In this document: positions 1-5,076 of the stretch, piece by piece
How positions within the stretch are numbered: position 1 is the first letter of the stretch
How the letters are laid out: the number at the start of each line of letters is the position of its first letter
Assembly (NCBI GenBank): GCA_050701635.1
Contig: JBOGDF010000261.1
Span: forward strand, 1-7,931
Length of the DNA stretch: 7,931 nt
Direction of reading: 5' to 3'
Source: WHSM01 sp050701635
GTDB taxonomy: Bacteria; Actinomycetota; Actinomycetes; Mycobacteriales; Micromonosporaceae
Program-made: the position numbers and the translations under genes
The notes under the pieces: model-generated
Seen by the model: only the letters and a program-made list of their open reading frames with translations
Databases searched by the model: none
Told to the model about the DNA's origin: nothing

Positions 1-785
1 GGGCCGCGCCGCTCGGCGTCCTCGGGGCGTACCGGGCGGGTGCCCGCGCGCCGTACGCCGAGCCAGAGCAGCAGCGGGCCGACCGCCCACACCGCCACCG
101 CGGCGAGGATCAGATACCACCCGGCTTCCAACAACAGCAGCAGCGCGACCGTGGCCTGCTCGATCAGCAGCAGCGCGACGCCGGCGGCGCAGGCCAGGGC
201 GTAGGCGCGGTAGCGCACCGCGCGTAGCGAGATCAGTCCGATGGTCGCCAGCGTGGTGCACAGCACCGCCAGCAGCACCACGGCGGTGATCACGTGCGGG
301 CCGGCCGGTCCACCGCGGTCGCCGGACAGCGGGCTGACCACCAGGGTCCAGCCGGCGAAGAACACGCAGATCCCGATCGCGAGCCCGTCCACCAGCCGCC
401 GCCCCTTGGACCGTACGGTCGGGGCGACCCCGGGAAGCAGCAGCAGCGCGATCAGGAACAGCACCACCGAGGCCGCCGTCCCGATCGCCACCGGGTACGC
501 CGCCAGCCGCCCGGTGGTGAGCGCACCGCCGACCATCCCTGCGCCACCGGCGAGCAGCCCCATCCCGAGCAGCCCGACACCCTGGCACGGCGCCGCCGTG
601 TGGTGCAGCCGCAGCGCACGCGCCACCAGCAGGGCGGTGTAGATCGCGGTGGTGACGGTGACGGCGGCGACGACCGCGTACCGCCCTGGGATCAGACCGA
701 GCGCCAGACCGGCGGCGGAGAGCAGGAAAACCGTCGACATCAGCCCAGCCGAGACACGCTCCAGCACCCGATACGCCTGACGCAT
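1..785 (-). CDS. Polytopic membrane protein, N-terminal part (3' end outside window)
   Basis: I translated this frame by hand: it is open from an ATG at 785 down to the window edge, giving 261 residues (MRQAYRVLERVSAGLMS...). It is strongly hydrophobic, with about eight likely membrane segments near residues 14-33, 37-57, 68-88, 96-117, 134-150, 165-186, 194-218 and 222-244. A basic, proline-containing stretch (RRAGTRPVRPEDAERR) follows, where a cytoplasmic domain could begin. The segment around residues 129-152 (RRLVDGLAIG...FFAGWTLVVSPL) reminds me of the membrane sensor part of actinobacterial GGDEF/EAL proteins. That is recall, not proof, because no catalytic domain lies inside the window. 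An in-frame TTG at 821 would add 12 residues, and no convincing Shine-Dalgarno decides between the two starts. The gene diverges from ilvD. I regard the gene as real and its function as unknown. Confidence 0.8.
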   Translation of the reverse strand, partial: MRQAYRVLERVSAGLMSTVFLLSAAGLALGLIPGRYAVVAAVTVTTAIYTALLVARALRLHHTAAPCQGVGLLGMGLLAGGAGMVGGALTTGRLAAYPVAIGTAASVVLFLIALLLLPGVAPTVRSKGRRLVDGLAIGICVFFAGWTLVVSPLSGDRGGPAGPHVITAVVLLAVLCTTLATIGLISLRAVRYRAYALACAAGVALLLIEQATVALLLLLEAGWYLILAAVAVWAVGPLLLWLGVRRAGTRPVRPEDAERRG

Positions 786-923
786 CAGGTCCGGTGAGGA
801 GTCGTGGGGCGACTGGGACAAGGTGATGGTTAACCCCCAGGTCCGGAGCTATTCGGTTATAGGCCACATCCCGAAGGATGGTACGAGGTGCGGCGGCAAC
901 ACGCCGTCGCGCCCGGGCGGTGA

Positions 924-929
924 CACACT
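924..929 (+). promoter_or_regulatory. Possible -10 element for a leaderless ilvD transcript
   Basis: The hexamer CACACT ends 7 bases before the ATG at 937. This is the spacing at which actinobacterial leaderless genes carry a TANNNT-like -10 box. There is no Shine-Dalgarno just upstream of that ATG, which supports a leaderless start. No good -35 is visible, so the call is weak. Confidence 0.3.
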
Positions 930-936
930 GGTGCAC

Positions 937-2784
937 ATGCCTTCCCTGCGATCGAGGACGTCGACGCACGGCCGGAACATGGCCGGTGCCCGCGCACTGT
1001 GGCGTGCCACCGGTATGGGGGATAACGACTTTGGCAAGCCGATCGTTGCGGTCGCCAACAGCTTCACCCAATTCGTTCCCGGTCACGTACACCTGAAAGA
1101 TCTTGGTCAGCTGGTCGCCGGTGCGGTCGCCGAGGCCGGTGGGGTGGCCAAGGAGTTCAGCACCATCGCGGTCGATGACGGCATCGCGATGGGCCACAGC
1201 GGCATGCTCTATTCGCTGCCCAGCCGGGAGTTGATCGCCGACGCGGTGGAGTACATGGTCAACGCGCACTGCGCGGACGCCCTGGTCTGCATCTCCAACT
1301 GCGACAAGATCACTCCGGGCATGCTGATGGCGGCGCTGCGGCTCAACGTACCGACCGTGTTCGTCTCCGGTGGGCCGATGGAGGCGGGCAAGACCGTCAC
1401 CATCGACGGCGTGGTGCGCTCCAAGATCGACCTGATCGACGCGATGGTGGCCTCGGCCAACGACAACGTGACCGACGAGTCGCTCAACGAGATCGAGCGC
1501 TCGGCGTGCCCGACCTGCGGCTCCTGCTCCGGGATGTTCACCGCCAACTCGATGAACTGCCTGACCGAGGCGATCGGGCTGGCGCTGCCCGGCAACGGCT
1601 CCACGCTCGCCACCCACGCCGCGCGCCGCGACCTGTTCCTGCGGGCCGGCCGTACGGTGGTCGAGCTGGCGCAGCGCTACTACGACAAGGACGACGCGTC
1701 GGCGCTGCCGCGGTCGATCGCCAACCGGCACGCGTTCGAGAACGCGATGGCGCTCGACGTGGCGATGGGCGGCTCCACCAACACCGTGCTGCACCTGCTG
1801 GCCGCCGCCCGGGAGGCCGAGCTGAGCTTTACCGTGGCCGATATCGACGCGGTGTCGCGCCGGGTGCCGTGCCTGTCGAAGGTGGCGCCCAACTCCCCCG
1901 ACTACCACATGGAGGACGTGCACCGGGCCGGCGGCATCCCGGCGATCCTCGGCGAGCTGTACCGCGGCGGGCTGCTGCACACCGACGTGCACTCGGTGCA
2001 CTCCGACTCGCTCGACGCCTGGCTGGCGGCGTGGGACATCCGTGCCTCGGATCCGGCTCCCGAGGCGGTGGAGCTCTTCCACGCGGCGCCGGGCGGGGTG
2101 CGTACCACCGAGGCGTTCTCCACCTCGAACCGCTGGGAGTCGCTCGACACCGACGCCGCCGGCGGCTGCATCCGGGACGTGGCGCACGCGTACAGCGCGG
2201 ACGGCGGGCTGGCGATCCTGTTCGGCAACCTGGCGCCCGAGGGCTCCGTGGTGAAGACCGCCGGCGTACCGGACGACTGCCTGACCTTCACCGGCCCCGC
2301 TCGGGTGTACGAGTCGCAGGACGACGCGGTGACCGGGATCCTGGCCGGCGAGGTGAAGCCCGGCGAGGTCGTGGTGATCCGGTACGAGGGCCCGAAGGGC
2401 GGCCCCGGGATGCAGGAGATGCTCTACCCGACGTCGTACCTGAAGGGCCGTGGGCTCGGGCAGGCGTGCGCGCTGGTCACCGACGGACGCTTCTCCGGCG
2501 GCACCAGCGGGCTGTCGATCGGCCACCTCTCCCCCGAGGCCGCGGCCGGTGGATTGATTGCGCTGGTACGCGACGGCGACGAGATCGCCATCGACATCCC
2601 GTCCCGGTCGATCTCCCTGGAAGTGCCGTCCTCCGAGCTGGACGCCCGGCGGGCGGCCGAGGAGGCGCGAGAGAAGCCGTACCGCCCGGCGAACCGGGAC
2701 CGTACGGTGTCGGCCGCGCTCCGGGCGTACGCGTCGATGGCCACGTCGGCCAGCGACGGCGCGTACCGGAAGGTGCCCGAGTAG
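937..2784 (+). CDS. ilvD: Dihydroxyacid dehydratase (IlvD)
   Basis: IlvD is the iron-sulfur enzyme that converts 2,3-dihydroxy-isovalerate and 2,3-dihydroxy-3-methylvalerate to the 2-keto acids that precede valine/leucine and isoleucine. The protein is 615 residues, practically the length of E. coli IlvD, and aligns with it from the first residues (STHGRNMAGARALWRATGM). Visible signatures are AVDDGIAMGH (79-87, metal-binding acidic pair), ISNCDKITPGM (119-129, cluster Cys122 and metal-ligand Lys124) and ACPTCGSCSGMFTANSMNC (190-208, cluster Cys in CPTCGSC). Later motifs are GGSTNTVLHLLAA, YEGPKGGPGMQEMLYPTS and DGRFSGGTSGLSIGH. The first-Cys position of plant-type [2Fe-2S] enzymes is NSFTQFVPGH here, as in the E. 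coli type. I chose ATG 937 because family homology begins there. The frame is open back to 823, and GTG 931 is an alternative two codons upstream. No other ilv gene is adjacent. Confidence 0.97.
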   Translation: MPSLRSRTSTHGRNMAGARALWRATGMGDNDFGKPIVAVANSFTQFVPGHVHLKDLGQLVAGAVAEAGGVAKEFSTIAVDDGIAMGHSGMLYSLPSRELIADAVEYMVNAHCADALVCISNCDKITPGMLMAALRLNVPTVFVSGGPMEAGKTVTIDGVVRSKIDLIDAMVASANDNVTDESLNEIERSACPTCGSCSGMFTANSMNCLTEAIGLALPGNGSTLATHAARRDLFLRAGRTVVELAQRYYDKDDASALPRSIANRHAFENAMALDVAMGGSTNTVLHLLAAAREAELSFTVADIDAVSRRVPCLSKVAPNSPDYHMEDVHRAGGIPAILGELYRGGLLHTDVHSVHSDSLDAWLAAWDIRASDPAPEAVELFHAAPGGVRTTEAFSTSNRWESLDTDAAGGCIRDVAHAYSADGGLAILFGNLAPEGSVVKTAGVPDDCLTFTGPARVYESQDDAVTGILAGEVKPGEVVVIRYEGPKGGPGMQEMLYPTSYLKGRGLGQACALVTDGRFSGGTSGLSIGHLSPEAAAGGLIALVRDGDEIAIDIPSRSISLEVPSSELDARRAAEEAREKPYRPANRDRTVSAALRAYASMATSASDGAYRKVPE

Positions 2785-2809
2785 GTCGCGCACCGCCGGG
2801 TGGCCGACT

Positions 2810-2826
2810 AGCCGGTCTGGCCGGCT
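2810..2826 (+). terminator. GC stem-loop after ilvD
   Basis: AGCCGG and CCGGCT form a perfect 6-bp stem with a 5-base loop, 26 bases past the ilvD stop. There is no U-tract, so it could only be a weak or factor-assisted terminator, as is common in actinomycetes. Confidence 0.3.
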
Positions 2827-2892
2827 GTCGCCTCGTTGCGTCGTCTCGCTGGCGGGATTACCCGCTACGGGGGCTCGATCTTCGTTTGCCCC

Positions 2893-2922
2893 TTGTGTCG
2901 GATTCTGTGGCGCTCGTACAGT
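2893..2922 (+). promoter_or_regulatory. Candidate promoter of the LPMO-DUF305 unit
   Basis: TTGTGT (2893-2898) and TACAGT (2917-2922) are separated by 18 bases and resemble a housekeeping -35/-10 pair. Transcription would begin near 2929, about 43 bases before the GTG start of the LPMO gene. The -10 hexamer overlaps the dyad-rich AT block described separately, which would suit repression. Confidence 0.4.
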
Positions 2923-2953
2923 TAACGAGACTTACTGTTAAGTTTCTTAGCTG
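2918..2953. promoter_or_regulatory. AT-rich dyad/direct-repeat block, probable operator
   Basis: Within GC-rich surroundings this stretch contains two GTTAA-N4/5-CTTA direct repeats (2921-2934 and 2937-2949). It also contains an imperfect inverted repeat ACAGTTAA/TTACTGT (2918-2925 and 2932-2938). A second dyad has core TAAG-TTT-CTTA (2939-2949), which extends imperfectly to CTGTTAAG/CTTAGCTG (2935-2953). The block overlaps the candidate -10 and start site of the LPMO gene, as expected for a repressor site. From memory, TTAGGAAA/TTTCCTAA-type palindromes precede many actinomycete polysaccharide-degradation genes, and this could be a degenerate relative. I cannot name the regulator. Confidence 0.5.
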
Positions 2954-2971
2954 TTTCCTGGGGAGGTCCCC

Positions 2972-3835
2972 GTGCGCGCGTCCACGCTCACCATCTGCAG
3001 TGCCGTCGGGGCAGCCGCGCTGGTCGCGGTGCTGGTGCCGGCGGGACCCGCCGCCGGTCACGGATCGGTGGCCAGCCCGGCCAGCCGCAGCTACACCTGC
3101 TGGCGGGAAGGGCCCGAAAACCCGCGGTCCGAGGCCTGCAAGGCCGCCATCGCCGCCGGCGGCACCCAGGCGTTCTACGACTGGCACGAGGTGTCGCTGA
3201 TCGACGCCGACGGCCGGCACCGGGAGCTGATCCCGGACGGCAAGCTGTGCAGCGCGGGCCGCGAGAAGTACCGCGGGCTCGACCTGGCGCGCGCCGACTG
3301 GCCGGCCCAGCGGGTCTCCGCCGGTACGTTCACCGTGCAGCTGCACGCCACCGCGCCGCACGCCGGGAGCGACTTCGAGTTCTACCTGACCCGCGCCGGC
3401 TGGAGCCCGACACAGCCGCTGCGCTGGGGCGACCTGGTGCCGCTGCAGTCCTTCCGAAACATCAACCCGACCAGCGACCAGCGGTTCAACCTGACGCTGC
3501 CGTCGCGTACCGGGCGGCACATCCTCTACATGATCTGGCAGCGGGTGGCGTACAGCGACGAGGCGTTCTACGCCTGCTCCGACGTCGACTTCACCGGCGG
3601 GTCCACACCACCGTCGCCGTCCCCGACGCCGACCGCGTCGCCCAGCCCCACCGCGCCACCGAGCCCGACCCCGACATCATCACCGCCGTCGGGCACCGCC
3701 TGGAGCGCCGGCACGGCATACCGGGTCGGCGACCGGGTCACGTACGCCGGGCGGCTCTACCAGTGCCGGCAGGCCCACACCGCGCTGCCCGGCTGGGAGC
3801 CGCCGAACACGCCGGCGCTGTGGCTCGCGGTATGA
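2972..3835 (+). CDS. Secreted AA10 lytic polysaccharide monooxygenase with C-terminal CBM5/12
   Basis: This is a copper-dependent enzyme that oxidatively cleaves crystalline chitin or cellulose outside the cell. The GTG start has GGGAGG (2961-2966) five bases upstream. Residues 1-29 are a signal peptide ending in PAAG, so cleavage exposes His30 (HGSVASPASRSYTCW), which must be N-terminal in an LPMO. His130 (TAPHAGSDFEFYLT) completes the histidine brace. Phe199 (EAFYACSDVDF) matches the axial Phe of AA10 enzymes. Cys43, 56, 93 and 202 can form two disulfides. The catalytic domain spans about 30-209. A Pro/Ser/Thr linker (211-240) follows, then a roughly 45-residue CBM5/12-type module with W244, Y250, Y263, W275 and W284. 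The catalytic domain resembles the Streptomyces HGSV...CW clade, so the substrate, chitin or cellulose, is open; the binding module favours chitin. The stop overlaps the next gene's start (ATGA), implying translational coupling. Confidence 0.95.
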   Translation: MRASTLTICSAVGAAALVAVLVPAGPAAGHGSVASPASRSYTCWREGPENPRSEACKAAIAAGGTQAFYDWHEVSLIDADGRHRELIPDGKLCSAGREKYRGLDLARADWPAQRVSAGTFTVQLHATAPHAGSDFEFYLTRAGWSPTQPLRWGDLVPLQSFRNINPTSDQRFNLTLPSRTGRHILYMIWQRVAYSDEAFYACSDVDFTGGSTPPSPSPTPTASPSPTAPPSPTPTSSPPSGTAWSAGTAYRVGDRVTYAGRLYQCRQAHTALPGWEPPNTPALWLAV

Positions 3836-4650
3836 CCCGGCGGTACGCCGTCGGCACGATCGCGGTCGTCGTGGTCACCGCCGCCGCCCTGCTGCTGGCC
3901 GGCCTCGAGCTGGTGTCGCGCGGCGGCGAGCGGCGCGACCGGCCGTACAACTCGACCGACGTGATGTTCCTGCAGATGATGGGGCCGCATCACCGGCAGG
4001 GGCTGGCGATCGTACGGCTCGCCGCGGACCGCCCGGTACGCGCCGACGTACGCAACCTGATCGACGCGATCACGACCACCCAGACCGACGAGCTGGCGCA
4101 GATGTCCGGCTGGCTGCGTACCTGGCGCCAGCCGGCCACCGCCCCGGCGGACGCGCACGCGGCGCATGGCGGGATGCCCGGCACCACCGACGCCGAGGTG
4201 AAGGCGGTGGCGGACAGCCCCGACGCGCAGTTCGAGGCGGCGTTCCTGAACCTGCTCCTGGCGCACCAGGACGAGGCCATCCAGGTCGCTCGGCTGGAGC
4301 TCGCCGACGGCGCCCACCGCGACGTGAGGGCCCTCGCGGACCGGATCACCCGCTCGCGCGCCGCCCAGATCAAGCAGCTACTCGGCTGGCTGGAGCCGCG
4401 CGGGCACCGGGTGGCCGAGTGGCGTACGGGTACGGATCACGGCGCGGGTGCGGGTGCGGGTCAGCCGAGCAGCGCGTACACGGTGGCGGCGCGCGCGGCG
4501 GGGTCGCTCGCGCTCTCCGGCGTCATGGTGACGTCCGCGAAAGCCAGGCTGCGGCCGATCTTGTCCAGCCGCGCGGTGATCAGCAGGTCGGTGTCGATCA
4601 CCGGCCGCTGGTACGTGATCGACAGCTGCACCGTGGTCATCGGCCCGTAG
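3832..4650 (+). CDS. Membrane-anchored DUF305 protein
   Basis: The frame encodes 272 residues and starts at the ATG that overlaps the LPMO stop (ATGA). Residues 6-28 form one hydrophobic segment, a membrane anchor or uncleaved signal, so the rest should lie outside the membrane. The first DUF305 repeat is clear: FLQMMGPHHRQGLAIVRLA (46-64), then a helix ending in TDELAQMSGWLRTW (85-98). A His/Met-rich linker follows (AHAAHGGM, 108-115). The second repeat (FEAAFLNLLLAHQDEAIQVARLEL, 134-157, to LLGWL, 183-187) has His-Gln instead of the usual His-His. DUF305 proteins include the cyanobacterial copper-binding CopM, so a copper role beside the copper-dependent LPMO is plausible but unproven. The recognisable domain ends near residue 197 (base 4422). 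The last 75 residues are low-complexity and run antisense to the thioesterase gene. The true C-terminus may therefore differ, through a lost stop codon or frameshift. Confidence 0.85.
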   Translation: MTRRYAVGTIAVVVVTAAALLLAGLELVSRGGERRDRPYNSTDVMFLQMMGPHHRQGLAIVRLAADRPVRADVRNLIDAITTTQTDELAQMSGWLRTWRQPATAPADAHAAHGGMPGTTDAEVKAVADSPDAQFEAAFLNLLLAHQDEAIQVARLELADGAHRDVRALADRITRSRAAQIKQLLGWLEPRGHRVAEWRTGTDHGAGAGAGQPSSAYTVAARAAGSLALSGVMVTSAKARLRPILSSRAVISRSVSITGRWYVIDSCTVVIGP

Positions 4651-4874
4651 CTGCCGCGCGCCGCCGAGATCGCGATCACCGTGGCGGTGTCGGCGGCCGC
4701 GGCGATCGCCTGCCCGGACAGCGCGCCACCCTCCCGCGCCAGCCGGTCCGACCAGGGCAGCCGCAGCACCGCGGTCCGCTCCTCGACCTGCTCGACCACC
4801 AGGCCGAGCTCCTTCACCCACGGTGCGAAGTTGTCCTGGAGGATCTCGTTTCCGGTCGCCACAGTGATTCCCAT
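4461..4874 (-). CDS. PaaI-like hotdog-fold thioesterase
   Basis: This 137-residue protein has the length and pattern of single-domain hotdog thioesterases, which hydrolyse acyl-CoA or related thioesters in the cytosol. After an N-terminal helix (NEILQDNFAPWVKELGL, 9-25) and a first strand come REGGALSGQAIAAAADTA (47-64), the conserved Gly-Gly turn and long central helix with the Asp of the active-site region. Next are TTVQLSITYQRPV (80-92), corresponding to the family's conserved ...L..NFLRP strand, and LLITARLDKIGRSLAFADVTMT (97-118). The ATG at 4874 is where homology would begin; the frame stays open upstream to 5165. GGAG lies only 3 bases before it, so an in-frame GTG nearby could also serve. 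It converges on the DUF305 frame, overlapping it by 190 bases, and diverges from glyA. The natural substrate cannot be read from sequence. Confidence 0.85.
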   Translation of the reverse strand: MGITVATGNEILQDNFAPWVKELGLVVEQVEERTAVLRLPWSDRLAREGGALSGQAIAAAADTATVIAISAARGSYGPMTTVQLSITYQRPVIDTDLLITARLDKIGRSLAFADVTMTPESASDPAARAATVYALLG

Positions 4875-4930
4875 GCTCTCCAGGATCACCGATCCCACCG
4901 GCGCGACGCAGCCCTTGTCGGATCGTGGAC

Positions 4931-4936
4931 TACCCT
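4931..4936 (+). promoter_or_regulatory. Candidate -10 box of the riboswitch-glyA transcript
   Basis: TACCCT fits the actinobacterial TANNNT -10 pattern and would place the start of transcription near 4943, immediately before the first paired base of the riboswitch (4944). No convincing -35 is visible. The fit between promoter and RNA boundary is the main support. Confidence 0.5.
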
Positions 4937-4943
4937 CGACGGA

Positions 4944-5042
4944 GTAACGCGACTGGCGCAGTCGAGTGCCCCGCCACGGGGCGCGAGGTGGAACCGACCA
5001 CCGGGGAGCGACGTACCGCCACGCACCGCGCGCCTGGGTGCC
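4944..5042 (+). ncRNA. ZTP (pfl) riboswitch upstream of glyA
   Basis: The conserved elements of the ZTP/ZMP aptamer occur in order. CGCGACTGGCG (4948-4958) comes first. A variable hairpin follows, GCCCC/GGGGC (4968-4972/4978-4982). A second hairpin, GGTGG/CCACC (4987-4991/4998-5002), runs straight into CCGGGGAGCG (5001-5010). Downstream is GCGCCTGGGTGC (5030-5041), matching the family's CCGCCUGGGCA block. P1 pairs 4944-4950 with 5008-5016 (GUA/UAC and CGC/GCG around an internal loop). P3 pairs GCACC (5023-5027) with GGUGC (5037-5041). The pseudoknot forms between GGCG (4955-4958) and CGCC (5031-5034). The RNA senses the purine intermediates ZMP/ZTP, which build up when 10-formyl-tetrahydrofolate is short, and generally raises expression of folate/one-carbon genes. 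Placement directly before glyA is typical. I read the pairing by eye without a covariance model. Confidence 0.9.
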
Positions 5043-5069
5043 GGCACCGACGCCGCGCTGCCCAGGAGG
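5033..5069 (+). promoter_or_regulatory. Proposed translational expression platform of the glyA riboswitch
   Basis: CCTGGG (5033-5038), part of the aptamer's pseudoknot and P3 strand, is the exact reverse complement of CCCAGG (5061-5066). CCCAGG overlaps the glyA Shine-Dalgarno AGGAGG (5064-5069). When ligand holds the pseudoknot, the ribosome binding site should be free; without ligand it can be covered. A second competing helix, GGTG/CACC (5037-5040/5045-5048) within the 12-base palindrome 5037-5048, uses the same bases as P3. No intrinsic terminator with a U-tract is visible in the leader, so control of translation is more likely than attenuation. Confidence 0.55.
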
Positions 5070-5076
5070 TCCTGCG

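Noticed and set aside
241..797. Two plus-strand open frames at 241-642 and 294-797
   Set aside because: Both are low-complexity Pro/Arg/Ser/Gln-rich shadows of the minus-strand membrane protein, which has convincing hydrophobic segments.
823..936. Upstream extension of ilvD to ATG 823
   Set aside because: The extra 38 residues have no family similarity and overlap the upstream divergent region. E. coli-type IlvD begins at the residue encoded by 937.
1506..3200. 564-residue plus-strand frame across ilvD and the LPMO start
   Set aside because: It is an Arg/Gly/Pro-rich alternate frame of two well-supported genes, produced by high GC content.
3247..3831. Extension of the DUF305 frame upstream to 3247
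   Set aside because: It reads the LPMO gene out of frame and is Arg-rich. The family begins with the membrane anchor after ATG 3832.
4444..4461. Three tandem GCGGGT hexamers at the end of the thioesterase gene
   Set aside because: Too short to be more than local GC-rich slippage, and no function is suggested.
4966..5076. N-terminal extension of glyA
   Set aside because: It translates the ZTP riboswitch. A strong Shine-Dalgarno and family homology both point to ATG 5077.
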